The position numbers and the translations under genes were made by a program. Of a stretch of 64,000 nucleotides of DNA, positions 6,389 through 15,176 are shown piece by piece. Location: the NCBI RefSeq assembly GCF_024637875.1, contig NZ_CP102451.1, positions 1,801,001 to 1,865,000 on the forward strand. Reading direction: 5' to 3'. Source of the DNA: Vagococcus luciliae. GTDB taxonomy: Bacteria > Bacillota > Bacilli > Lactobacillales > Vagococcaceae. The number at the start of each line of letters is the position of its first letter. The stretch's first letter is position 1. The notes beneath the pieces are model-generated. The model saw nothing but the letters and a program-made list of their open reading frames with translations, was not told the DNA's origin and ran no database searches.

Positions 6389-7561
6389 ATGGCTATATTT
6401 AAACAATACACAAAAAAAGATGGCTCTAAGGCTTGGCTATTGCAAGCATATTTAGGAGTTGATGAAGTAACTGGCAAAGAGGTTAGAACGACCAGGAGAG
6501 GTTTTAAATCAAAGAAAGAAGCACAATTAAAACTAAATGAGTTAGTATTGGAGTTTGAAAGTAAAGGACTAGAAAAACAGTCTAAAACAACTTTTAAAGA
6601 CGTTTATAAACTTTGGTTTGATAACTATAAGAATACTGTAAAAGAATCAACTAGCATGACAACAGAACGTTTTTTCAATCAAGTGATTCTACCAGTATTC
6701 AAAGATATTTATATGGATAAAATAGATGTGAAGTTTTGTCAAAAAGTGGTTAATAAGTGGGCAGAAGAATATAGCTCATATCGTTTACTCATCGGCTATA
6801 CTAAAAAAGTCTTTCAATATGCTACACATATCAATGTAATTAGTGATAGCCCATTCGATAAGATTATTCGACCAACAAAAAAAGAGAAAAAGAAGAAAGA
6901 TAAAATTAAGTTCTATGATACTGATCAACTAAAAATATTTTTAGAGTACCTAGAACAAAAAGTTTTAAATGCCAAAGATAAAACGCTGATACAAGAATAT
7001 TACGCAGAATTAGACTTGGCTCTATTTCGCTTACTTGCTTTCAGCGGTATGCGTGTTGGCGAAGCATTAGCGTTGAATTATTCGGATATTAATTTTGAAG
7101 ATAATACAATCACTATTAATAAAAACTTATCTCAAACTAAGCAAGGTTATGAAGTCTCTACAACTAAAACTAAGAACTCTAACCGTATTATATCCATGGA
7201 TAAAAAAACCCTTGTAACACTTAAAAAATGGCATTTAACACAGCGTAAGCTATTACTTAAAAATGGTTACAACAATAATAAAAAGCTATTTGTTAATGTA
7301 AAGGCTCAATACATGACGAGAAACGAAATATATCAACGTTCTAATAGAATCGCAGACGCTTGTAACCTGCATAGAATTGGCTGTCATGGTTTCAGACATA
7401 CTCATGCGTCTATATTACTTGAAAGTGGCGAAAGTTTTAAGGGAATTCAAGAGAGATTAGGGCATTCGGATATTTCTCTTACCCTAAACGTATACTCACA
7501 TCTAACTAACAAATCAAAAGAAAAAACGGCTCAAAGATTTGCTAATTACGTTAATTTTTAA
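6389..7561 (+). CDS. int: Site-specific tyrosine recombinase (integrase)
   Basis: 390 aa, full length for phage/ICE integrases of Gram-positives. N-terminal AP2-like arm-binding domain (residues 1-55, FKQYTKKDGSKAWLLQAYLG), SAM-like core-binding domain (about 65-160), and a catalytic domain with R222 (GMRVGE), H333-x-x-R336, H359 (LGHS) and the nucleophile Y369. It should integrate and, with an excisionase, excise the element. Reads toward the element/chromosome junction; rpmG lies convergently about 100 bp beyond. ATG at 6389 with TAGGAG upstream. Confidence 0.95.
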   Translation: MAIFKQYTKKDGSKAWLLQAYLGVDEVTGKEVRTTRRGFKSKKEAQLKLNELVLEFESKGLEKQSKTTFKDVYKLWFDNYKNTVKESTSMTTERFFNQVILPVFKDIYMDKIDVKFCQKVVNKWAEEYSSYRLLIGYTKKVFQYATHINVISDSPFDKIIRPTKKEKKKKDKIKFYDTDQLKIFLEYLEQKVLNAKDKTLIQEYYAELDLALFRLLAFSGMRVGEALALNYSDINFEDNTITINKNLSQTKQGYEVSTTKTKNSNRIISMDKKTLVTLKKWHLTQRKLLLKNGYNNNKKLFVNVKAQYMTRNEIYQRSNRIADACNLHRIGCHGFRHTHASILLESGESFKGIQERLGHSDISLTLNVYSHLTNKSKEKTAQRFANYVNF

Positions 7562-7562
7562 C

Positions 7563-7586
7563 AAACCGTATTCAAAACCGTATTCA
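7563..7586. repeat. Perfect tandem 12-mer after int (putative arm or att site)
   Basis: AAACCGTATTCA occurs twice head to tail (7563-7574, 7575-7586) two bases after the integrase stop. Short tandem direct repeats at this place are typical of integrase arm-type binding sites beside attP. The att core itself cannot be fixed without the left end of the element. Confidence 0.5.
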
Positions 7587-7603
7587 CTCGATAAAATTAA
7601 GCA

Positions 7604-7646
7604 TAAAAAAATAGCTAGAACCCTTACTACACAAGGTTTCTAGCTT
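7604..7646 (-). terminator. Terminator of rpmG
   Basis: Stem AAGCTAGAAACC / GGGTTCTAGCTA on the minus strand followed by a run of T. Lies in the integrase-rpmG gap; it may also form part of the attachment site. Confidence 0.7.
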
Positions 7647-7659
7647 ATCATTATTAAAA

Positions 7660-7809
7660 TTATTTTGTTTCACGGTGTAAAGTAACTTTACGTTCACGTG
7701 GACAATATTTTTTAACTTCTAAACGTTCAGGATTGTTACGTTTATTTTTGTTTGAAAGGTAATTTCTTTCTTTACATTCTGTACATTCTAAAGTAATATT
7801 TACGCGCAT
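7660..7809 (-). CDS. rpmG: 50S ribosomal protein L33
   Basis: 49 aa, [17 protein letters not shown]..., ending YTLHRETK-like (VTLHRETK). A CxxC pair (C9, C12) and a later Cys (KKYCPRE) resemble the RpmGA-type of Bacillus. Structural protein of the large ribosomal subunit. ATG at 7809 with GGAGGG upstream. The neighbouring class B penicillin-binding protein gene is a common neighbour in enterococci. The mobile element lies immediately past its 3' end. Confidence 0.95.
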   Translation of the reverse strand: MRVNITLECTECKERNYLSNKNKRNNPERLEVKKYCPRERKVTLHRETK

Positions 7810-7833
7810 TATTTTTCCCTCCGAAATAAATTA

Positions 7834-7867
7834 GATATTCAAGTATCACACTTGACACTTGAATATC
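7834..7867. promoter_or_regulatory. Perfect 11-bp dyad upstream of rpmG
   Basis: GATATTCAAGT (7834-7844) and ACTTGAATATC (7857-7867) flank a 12-nt loop in the rpmG leader. No T-run follows, so it is not a standard terminator; it could be an mRNA hairpin or an operator. TATGAT just upstream on the minus strand may be the -10. Confidence 0.45.
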
Positions 7868-7952
7868 ATATCATGTTTTATTTAAAATTTCTAGTCTTTT
7901 TCACAAATTTGTTAAGGAGTTCTCCTTTACAACTTTAAAAACAATATCTATA

Positions 7953-10070
7953 TTATTGTTTATTATATTCTTCATTATAGGCATTTATCACTTCTTTTAA
8001 TATCAAGCGATTAGTCGCCATATTATCATCACTAATTTGGGGAATCATCACACTAACCGCCACTTTTGGATCATTATAAGGTGCGTAACCCACAATCGTA
8101 CTATTTATAACAGATACTGCTTGATTTGTTTTTGGATCAACTGCAAACGTTTCAGCTGTCCCTGTCTTTGCTGCAATTGGGAGACTCGCTCCTTGTAATT
8201 CATTTCCAGTTCCCATTGAACCATTGACAACTTGATACATTCCTTCTTGAATAATATCAAATTCATCTTCTCTGCCTTCAATTTTACTCATTACTTTTGG
8301 TTGAATCAATTCTTTCTCTTTTCCCAATTCACCATTCTCACTATTACCATAAATTCCTTTTACTACATGAGGCGCGTATCGTGTTCCACCATTAGCCACT
8401 GTTGACACATATTGTGCCAATTGAATAGGCGTATATGCTTCATAGTTACCAAAAGATAAATCCAATGCACTGGCCATAATACCAGGAATATAATTACCAT
8501 CTTTATCTTTATAATTTGTATTCAACACACCCACAGATTCTTGTGGAATATCGATTCCTGTTTTTGTCCCTAAGCCAAATTCTTCGTAGGTTTTTCGTAA
8601 TTTATCAAAAATACTAGTATCCACAGGTAAAGACATCCCCGGAACGTACTCAGCTCCCATCATACCTAATGCAATTTTCATCATGTAGACATTCGAAGAA
8701 ACTTCAAGTGCTTGTTGTGTTGTTAACGCAATAGATGAATATTGATTGAAAAGAGAAGCTTTTCTCGATCCATCACTAAAAACTAATGGCTCATCAATAA
8801 AGGTTTGATTGCCTTTAATGACCCCATTTTCATAACCAGCCATTACAGTGGCCGCTTTGATAGAAGAACCCGGCACAAAAGCTTTATTAATTGTTCCTAA
8901 TGTATCATCTACCAATTCCCCAGTGTCTGGATCTTTACTAAGACCTACCATTGATAAAACTTCACCATTATTTGGATTAGTAACTACCACATATACTCCG
9001 GGAGAATACTGAGTTTTTCCTGCTTGTTGAAGTGATTCAAAGTGACGCTTAGCAATTTCTTCTACCTTATGTTGAAAATCAAGGTTAATTGTCAGCATTA
9101 AATTATCGCCTTTTTCACTTGCTTTCACTTCTTTTTTCGACACAATTTTTTGATCTTTATCAGTCACAACTTCGGCTTGCCCTTTCTTACCTTTTAATGT
9201 GTCTTCATATGATTTTTCAAGATAACTTAACCCTACACGATCATTTCGTTGATACCCTTTTTTCAAATATTCATCAATCTCATCTTCAGGTAACCCTTGT
9301 TTCTCAGTTGACACCGTTCCAAGAATAGAACGAATTTGATCTTTTTCAGGATAGTCTCTCTCCCAATCTGTTCCAGCAGATAGTCCAGAAATAGCCGCTG
9401 TATTTTCCCCAACTTTTGCAATTTCTTCAGGTGTCACATTATCATTTTTTATTGTGACAGGTTGCAAGGCTGCTGCACCATTTATTCGTTTGAAAATAGA
9501 GGCTTCTTTCAGTTCTTCTTGATTAAACTTAATCTCACTATCTTTCACCTTCTCAACGGTTTTCGTATATAAATCACTATTAGACAACTCTTGTCCATTC
9601 GCATTTACTTTGTCAGAAACCGTCAATCGTTTCTGTGCCTCTGCTAGATTATCTGGGTTAGATAACCAATAATCTTTTTTATCTCTATCCGTTAACTTAT
9701 CTGGTTCAATATCAATTAATTTGACAATATCCTGACTTACTTTACGAATGTCATTTGCATTCATTCCCGCTGATCGAGTAAATAGAATTGCTTGTGTGGC
9801 TTTATTTCCAACCAAAACATTTCCTTTTGAATCATATATATATCCTCTAGGTGCTTTTTCTTCAATAATTTTCTTTTGACCACTCGAGACAATTGTTTTA
9901 TATTTTTCTTGATTTTTAATTTGCAAATCAGATAATTTCACAATTAACATAGTAAATAATATAAACACAATAAAAAACAAAATATCTAGTCTGATTGGGA
10001 CATGAGATTTCGTTTTTTTTCCTTGTTTGATTTTACTGAATAAAAATTTCCCTTTATTTCTCTGGCTCAT
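7953..10070 (-). CDS. Class B penicillin-binding protein (transpeptidase, PBP2-like)
   Basis: 705 aa. Membrane-anchored D,D-transpeptidase that cross-links peptidoglycan, of the elongation-type PBP2 group by overall layout. One N-terminal transmembrane helix (about 28-47), a dimerisation/pedestal region (about 70-330), and the transpeptidase domain with the SxxK nucleophile motif S402-S-I-K405, SxN S458-S-N460, and K635-T-G637. A lysine-rich cytoplasmic head precedes the helix. Sits upstream of rpmG, the order seen around pbpA and rpmGA in other Firmicutes. Exact orthology to PBP2A or PBP2b not certain. Confidence 0.9.
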   Translation of the reverse strand: MSQRNKGKFLFSKIKQGKKTKSHVPIRLDILFFIVFILFTMLIVKLSDLQIKNQEKYKTIVSSGQKKIIEEKAPRGYIYDSKGNVLVGNKATQAILFTRSAGMNANDIRKVSQDIVKLIDIEPDKLTDRDKKDYWLSNPDNLAEAQKRLTVSDKVNANGQELSNSDLYTKTVEKVKDSEIKFNQEELKEASIFKRINGAAALQPVTIKNDNVTPEEIAKVGENTAAISGLSAGTDWERDYPEKDQIRSILGTVSTEKQGLPEDEIDEYLKKGYQRNDRVGLSYLEKSYEDTLKGKKGQAEVVTDKDQKIVSKKEVKASEKGDNLMLTINLDFQHKVEEIAKRHFESLQQAGKTQYSPGVYVVVTNPNNGEVLSMVGLSKDPDTGELVDDTLGTINKAFVPGSSIKAATVMAGYENGVIKGNQTFIDEPLVFSDGSRKASLFNQYSSIALTTQQALEVSSNVYMMKIALGMMGAEYVPGMSLPVDTSIFDKLRKTYEEFGLGTKTGIDIPQESVGVLNTNYKDKDGNYIPGIMASALDLSFGNYEAYTPIQLAQYVSTVANGGTRYAPHVVKGIYGNSENGELGKEKELIQPKVMSKIEGREDEFDIIQEGMYQVVNGSMGTGNELQGASLPIAAKTGTAETFAVDPKTNQAVSVINSTIVGYAPYNDPKVAVSVMIPQISDDNMATNRLILKEVINAYNEEYNKQ

Positions 10071-10208
10071 TGATTAATTCTCCTCATTAATGGTCGCGTA
10101 AAATACCCCCATTATTATACTGTCAAAATAAAGTATCTCACTGTTAATTATTTTTTTCAATGAAAAAAAGACGCTTTGTAAAATTTTTAATATTTCTTCT
10201 TTTATTCT

Positions 10209-10250
10209 AAAGAAAAAGACTGGTGAACAAGATCATTCATCAGTCTTTTT
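10209..10250 (-). terminator. Terminator after the thyA-folA pair
   Basis: Stem AAAAAGACTGATGAA / TTCACCAGTCTTTTT on the minus strand with T-rich tail, just past the dihydrofolate reductase stop. Confidence 0.75.
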
Positions 10251-10257
10251 GGTAGTG

Positions 10258-10752
10258 TTACGATTGATGGCGTTGGTATGTCTCAAAATCATGTGGATAT
10301 GGATTATCATCGTTAACAGAGCCTTCGCTGGTACTAACAATATTCCACTCTCCCCAATCAATATAAGGAAAATAAGTATCTCCTTCAAATGTTGATTGAA
10401 TCAACGTACGATATAATACATCAGTGTGAGGCAAGAATGTTTTATAAATCTCACCACCACCAGTGATAAAAGTAATCCCATCAAATTCTTCGGCATATTT
10501 CAATACATCATCTACCGAATGCATGACAATCGCACCATTTCCATCATAAGATTGGTCTGATGTTAACACGATGGTTTGACGGTTAGGCAATAGATTTTTA
10601 CCCATCCCTTCAAACGTTTTTCTTCCCATCACAATCGTATTATTTTCCGTCATTTGTTTGAAAAATTGTAAGTCATCTGGTAAATACCACGGTAATTTAT
10701 CATCTTTCCCAATTAATCCATTTTCATCTTGAGCCCATATAGCTGCTATCAT
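10258..10752 (-). CDS. folA: Dihydrofolate reductase
   Basis: 164 aa, the family's usual length. Reduces dihydrofolate to tetrahydrofolate with NADPH, regenerating the cofactor oxidised by the thymidylate synthase encoded just upstream. Motifs: MIAAIWAQDENGLIGKDDKLPWYLP at the start (folate site), IVMGRKTFE, and the NADPH-binding ITGGGEIY. ATG at 10752 with GGAGGAAATAAAG before it, 27 nt after thyA, so co-transcribed. Confidence 0.97.
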   Translation of the reverse strand: MIAAIWAQDENGLIGKDDKLPWYLPDDLQFFKQMTENNTIVMGRKTFEGMGKNLLPNRQTIVLTSDQSYDGNGAIVMHSVDDVLKYAEEFDGITFITGGGEIYKTFLPHTDVLYRTLIQSTFEGDTYFPYIDWGEWNIVSTSEGSVNDDNPYPHDFETYQRHQS

Positions 10753-10779
10753 ATTTCTTTATTTCCTCCCAAATTTCCC

Positions 10780-11727
10780 CTACACCGCAATTGGTGCCTT
10801 AATACTCGGATGTGGCTGGTATCCTTCAATTTTTATATCATCCATTTCAAAATCAAATACAGATACTTTTTCTTTATTTAACCATAGCGTTGGCAACTCT
10901 CGTGTTTCTCGTGACAGTTGTTCGTTCATCTGTTCTATGTGATTGTTATACAAATGAGCATCCCCTAATGTATGAACAAATTCACCTACTTCTAAATTTG
11001 TTTCATGTGCAATTAAATGGGTTAATAAAGCATAACTTGCAATATTAAACGGAACACCTAAAAAGACGTCTGCACTACGTTGATATAATTGACAACTTAA
11101 TTTTCCATCTGCTACATAAAATTGGAATAATGTGTGACATGGTGGTAAAGCCATTGATGGCACATCTTCTGGATTCCATGCTGACACGATTAATCGTCTA
11201 GAGTCCGGAGTGTGTCGAATCATGTCAATCACATCTTGTAATTGATCGATAGTGTCTCCTGTTGACGTTTTCCAACGACGCCACTGAGAACCATAAATAT
11301 TTCCTAATTCGCCATATTTCTCAGCAAATTCATCATCCTTTAACATTTTTTCTCTAAAAGAAGCCATCTCTTTTTGGTACGCTTGATTGAATTCTTCATC
11401 TACTAAACATCGACGACCAAAATCTGTCATGTCAGGTCCAGTGTATTCCTCGCTTTTAACATAGCGTTCAAACGCCCACTCGTCCCAAATATGATTGTTA
11501 TTTTCTAACAAATATTTAATATTTGTATCACCTTTAAGAAACCATAACAATTCACTCTTCACTAAAGAAAATGGAATACGTTTGGTTGTCAACAGAGGAA
11601 ATCCTTGACTTAAATCAAAACGCATTTGGTAACCAAAAAGACTTTTTGTCCCAGTACCTGTACGATCAGTCTTTTCATGACCTTTATTTAATATCTCTCG
11701 GCCTAATTCTAAATATGCTTCTTCCAT
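10780..11727 (-). CDS. thyA: Thymidylate synthase (ThyA)
   Basis: 315 aa. Converts dUMP to dTMP using methylene-tetrahydrofolate. Catalytic C197 in [10 protein letters not shown]; phosphate-binding Arg near residue 22 (DRTGTGT) and RR at about 177. Longer than the E. coli enzyme because of an insert (about residues 90-140), as in Lactobacillus casei ThyA. Starts 24 nt after the ABC-F gene and precedes folA, a standard pairing. Confidence 0.97.
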   Translation of the reverse strand: MEEAYLELGREILNKGHEKTDRTGTGTKSLFGYQMRFDLSQGFPLLTTKRIPFSLVKSELLWFLKGDTNIKYLLENNNHIWDEWAFERYVKSEEYTGPDMTDFGRRCLVDEEFNQAYQKEMASFREKMLKDDEFAEKYGELGNIYGSQWRRWKTSTGDTIDQLQDVIDMIRHTPDSRRLIVSAWNPEDVPSMALPPCHTLFQFYVADGKLSCQLYQRSADVFLGVPFNIASYALLTHLIAHETNLEVGEFVHTLGDAHLYNNHIEQMNEQLSRETRELPTLWLNKEKVSVFDFEMDDIKIEGYQPHPSIKAPIAV

Positions 11728-11751
11728 AATTACCCCTCAAACAATTATTTA

Positions 11752-13641
11752 TTAATCAGCAAATTCACTAAGATATTCCCATCTCTCAAGTTTTTCTTCA
11801 AGAGTTTGTTCGGTAGTTGTTAGTGTCGCTTGCAAATCTTGTAATTTTATAGCATCACTACTATTGTCTAACATTTGTTCGTTCAACGACTCAATATTTT
11901 CTTCTAATTGGGCAATATCTTCTTCAATTGTGTCCCATTCAATTTTTTCTTTATAAGTCAATTTCTTTTTTTTACCATCATTAGATACTACTTTATCAAC
12001 TTTTTTAGTTAGAGTTGATTTAGTTTTCTCAACTGACTCTTGCTCATCTGTCTGCTCAACATAATCACTCATTGAGCCATAAAAAGTAGTCATGTTACCT
12101 TGGCCTTTAAAAATGAGTAACTTATCCATTGTCTTATCTAAAAAATAACGATCATGACTGACAGCAATGACTGCGCCTGGAAAATCAGACAAATAATCTT
12201 CCAAAATAGTCAATGTTTCAACATCTAGATCATTCGTTGGCTCATCTAATAATAACACATTTGGTTGTTGGATTAAAATGCTAAGTAAGTACAGACGGCG
12301 TTTCTCGCCACCTGACAATTTACTAATCAATGTCCCATGCACATTTCTTGGAAATAAAAATCGCTCTAACATCTCTGTGACACTAATCACTGTACCATCT
12401 TGTTGTTTTACTTCTTCAGCAATTTCTTGTAAATAAGAAATAATGCGTTTGCTTTCATCTAATGTATCATTGGTTTGGGTATAATACCCAATGTTGACCG
12501 TTTCTCCTAACTCAATCACACCACTATCCAACGTTAAATTCCCAGCAATAAGATTTAGCAAGGTTGATTTTCCAGAACCATTTGCTCCTGTAATGCCCAA
12601 TCGTTCATTAGCTTGGACTAACAGTTCAAAGTCTTTTAAAATAACTTGATTAGCTATTTTAAAATTAGCGTGTTCTATTTCAATGACTTTTTTACCTAAT
12701 CGTTTTGTACCAGCTGAAAATTCTAAGGTTCCTTTATCACTTGAACCACTTACTTTATCTTTCAAATCATTAAAACGATTAATTCTAGCTTGTTGTTTCG
12801 TTCCACGAGCTTTTACGCCAGCTCGCATCCAAGCAAGTTCTTGCTTAAATAGTTGTTTATTTTTGTGTAGGCTTTTCTTTTCTTGTTCTTCACGTTCTGC
12901 TCGTTGCAATAAATAAGCTTGATAATTTCCTGTGTATTCGTGTAATGTTCCATCAGCTAATTCAAATATTCGATTCGTCACACGATCTAAAAAGTAGCGA
13001 TCATGTGTGATCACGATGAGTGACCCTTGATAATGATTCAGATAGTCTTCTAGCCATTGAATCGTTTCATAATCTAAATGGTTGGTTGGTTCATCTAACA
13101 GAAGTAAATCAGGTGATTGAATTAAGACTTGTGCCAATCCTAGTCGTTTTTGTTGTCCACCAGAGAGCTCTGATACTTTTTTATCTAAAAATAAGATGCC
13201 TAATTTATTTAAAATGGTTTTAGCACTTGTCTCAGCTAACCAAGCATCTTCTTTATTCATTGCTTCTTCAGCTTTTTCGTAAGCTTTTTGTACTGCTGGA
13301 TTTTCTCCATCTTGTGCCAAATCAACCAATGCTTTCTCATATGAACGAATGGCCTTCATAACAGGTGTATCATCATCAAAAACAGCATCTAATACTGAAA
13401 TATCTTCAGAAAAGATGGTATCTTGAGAGAGGTAACCAATTTTATAATCATTTGGGTAATCAATCGATCCTTTTTCTGCATGATCTTTTCCTGATAAAAT
13501 CTTAATCAACGTTGATTTACCTGTTCCATTAATTCCGATTAATCCAATACGATCTTTTTCTCTTATTAAAAAAGAAACATCATCTAATAATTGTTTTGTT
13601 CCGTAATTTTTATCTAAATTATCTGCTCGTAACAGCTTCAT
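11752..13641 (-). CDS. ABC-F family ATPase (Uup/YfmR type)
   Basis: 629 aa with two ABC domains and no membrane segments, hence a soluble ribosome-associated ABC-F protein rather than a transporter. First Walker A GINGTGKS (36-43), signature LSGGQQKR; second domain with GANGSGKS and LSGGEKRR. The interdomain linker is basic (about 240-300) and the C-terminus is a charged coiled coil (about 560-625), which fits Uup/YfmR, whose members help stalled ribosomes. Specific orthology is inference. Confidence 0.9.
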   Translation of the reverse strand: MKLLRADNLDKNYGTKQLLDDVSFLIREKDRIGLIGINGTGKSTLIKILSGKDHAEKGSIDYPNDYKIGYLSQDTIFSEDISVLDAVFDDDTPVMKAIRSYEKALVDLAQDGENPAVQKAYEKAEEAMNKEDAWLAETSAKTILNKLGILFLDKKVSELSGGQQKRLGLAQVLIQSPDLLLLDEPTNHLDYETIQWLEDYLNHYQGSLIVITHDRYFLDRVTNRIFELADGTLHEYTGNYQAYLLQRAEREEQEKKSLHKNKQLFKQELAWMRAGVKARGTKQQARINRFNDLKDKVSGSSDKGTLEFSAGTKRLGKKVIEIEHANFKIANQVILKDFELLVQANERLGITGANGSGKSTLLNLIAGNLTLDSGVIELGETVNIGYYTQTNDTLDESKRIISYLQEIAEEVKQQDGTVISVTEMLERFLFPRNVHGTLISKLSGGEKRRLYLLSILIQQPNVLLLDEPTNDLDVETLTILEDYLSDFPGAVIAVSHDRYFLDKTMDKLLIFKGQGNMTTFYGSMSDYVEQTDEQESVEKTKSTLTKKVDKVVSNDGKKKKLTYKEKIEWDTIEEDIAQLEENIESLNEQMLDNSSDAIKLQDLQATLTTTEQTLEEKLERWEYLSEFAD

Positions 13642-13736
13642 TTGATCACCCGTCTCTATTTAATCCTAATCAGTTTATCAGATTTATCTTCCCTTCACAA
13701 GTTGATATCGTATGTGGTACTTGGTAATATAAATGA

Positions 13737-13786
13737 TAAAAACACTTCACAGAAAGTCTTTTATGACTTTCTGCGAAGTGTTTTTA
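13737..13786 (-). terminator. Terminator of hpf
   Basis: Long stem ACACTTCGCAGAAAGTC / GACTTTCTGTGAAGTGT on the minus strand followed by TTTTT. Confidence 0.85.
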
Positions 13787-13790
13787 TTTA

Positions 13791-14345
13791 TTAATTTGTT
13801 TCAATTAAACCATATTTGCCATCTTTACGTTTGTAAACAATGCTTGTTCCATTTGTTTCTGCATCTTCAAAAATAAAGAAGTTATGACCTAACATGTTCA
13901 TTTGTAATACTGCTTCTTCGCTATCCATAGGTTTTAATGATAAACGTTTTGTTCGAACAATTTCTAAATCTGGTTCGTCATTTTGTTCTGTAGAATCACT
14001 TGGAGCAAATACCATTTCTTTGGTTACATCTAAGGCAGTCTCTCTTGATTTACGGTTAATTTTTGTTTTGTATTTTCTAATTTGTCGCTCCAATTTGTCG
14101 ACCACTAAATCAATACTTCCGTATAAATCTGGAGAAGTTTCTTCAGCTCTAAGTACTAAGTATGGTAATGGAATAGTTACTTCCACTTTAGCATTTTTAT
14201 CAGAATAAACTTTTAAATTAACATGTGCTGTTGATTCAGGCACATTTGTAAAATATTTTTCTAATTTGCCAATTTTTTTCTCTACATATTCTCTTATGGC
14301 TTGAGTAACTTCAATGTTCTCGCCTCTTACATTGTATCTAAACAT
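13791..14345 (-). CDS. hpf: Ribosome hibernation promoting factor, long form
   Basis: 184 aa, the length of the long HPF of Firmicutes. N-terminal RaiA/HPF domain (about 1-100, MFRYNVRGENIEVTQAIREYVEKKIGKLE) binds the 30S decoding region; the C-terminal domain (about 125-180, IVRTKRLSLKPMDSEEAVLQMNMLGH) dimerises to form 100S ribosomes in stationary phase. ATG at 14345 is chosen because AAAGGGG lies in front; the upstream ATG would overlap that site. Follows the comF genes, as in many Firmicutes. Confidence 0.95.
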   Translation of the reverse strand: MFRYNVRGENIEVTQAIREYVEKKIGKLEKYFTNVPESTAHVNLKVYSDKNAKVEVTIPLPYLVLRAEETSPDLYGSIDLVVDKLERQIRKYKTKINRKSRETALDVTKEMVFAPSDSTEQNDEPDLEIVRTKRLSLKPMDSEEAVLQMNMLGHNFFIFEDAETNGTSIVYKRKDGKYGLIETN

Positions 14346-14489
14346 AACTATTACCCCTTTCATCTATCACTAAAACTAAAAAGATAAGAACATTTAGGTC
14401 TTGATTAACTACTCTTATCTTTCTTAACCTTATTATATCGAACTTATCATAAAATGACAAACACTTTGATAGAAAACGCTTCATTATTT

Positions 14490-15176
14490 TCACCTTGCTA
14501 AGGAAAACGTTATGACTTTTTTGGCATGTTTACTCAAAAGATAACGTTTTGCCTGTAATATCGTACTTCCTGTTGTGTAAACATCATCAACTAAAATAAT
14601 CGTTTTTTGATGGATAATATCTTGGTCAGATTGATTTATGTAAAACGAATGAATCGTTTTAAGACGTTCTTCTTTTGTTTTGCCTGATTGTTTCCTCGTG
14701 TGTCTTCTTTTTTTTAATATCGGATCATAATCAACACGTGCATCCTCTAACAGTTTTTCTACTTGATGAAACCCACGATCAGCTAATCGTTTTTTAGATA
14801 AAGGAATGGGGATAACCATATCATAAGTCAACCGTTTAAACACCTGATTAATATCAGAACTAAAAGCTTTTGCTAGTGTACGATTTCCTTGAAATTTATA
14901 ACTGGTCATAAATTCACTCATAGCCTCATTGTACTCATATAACACATAATGTGACTCCAACACCATTTCGTTGGTTTTCCAGTATTGACAATCCTCGCAT
15001 ATCATTTCTTTTGATATTTTTTTACAATAAACACATCTCTGTTCAATCGACGAATCAATTAACTTAAATTGATTAAGACATGTTTCACAACAATGATTCT
15101 TAACTTGACTTCCTAATAATAATTCTCGAAATGCTAATTGGTTCTTTAACAGACTCTGACACAACACACATTTCAT
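14490..15176 (-). CDS. comFC: Competence protein ComFC (phosphoribosyltransferase-like)
   Basis: 228 aa. N-terminal zinc-ribbon cysteines (CVLCQSLL, CCETC, CVYC, CEDC) and a C-terminal type I phosphoribosyltransferase fold with the PRPP loop VDDVYTTGST (about 197-206). Works with ComFA in uptake of single-stranded DNA. ATG overlaps the TGA of comFA (ATGA), so the two are translationally coupled. Confidence 0.93.
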   Translation of the reverse strand: MKCVLCQSLLKNQLAFRELLLGSQVKNHCCETCLNQFKLIDSSIEQRCVYCKKISKEMICEDCQYWKTNEMVLESHYVLYEYNEAMSEFMTSYKFQGNRTLAKAFSSDINQVFKRLTYDMVIPIPLSKKRLADRGFHQVEKLLEDARVDYDPILKKRRHTRKQSGKTKEERLKTIHSFYINQSDQDIIHQKTIILVDDVYTTGSTILQAKRYLLSKHAKKVITFSLAR

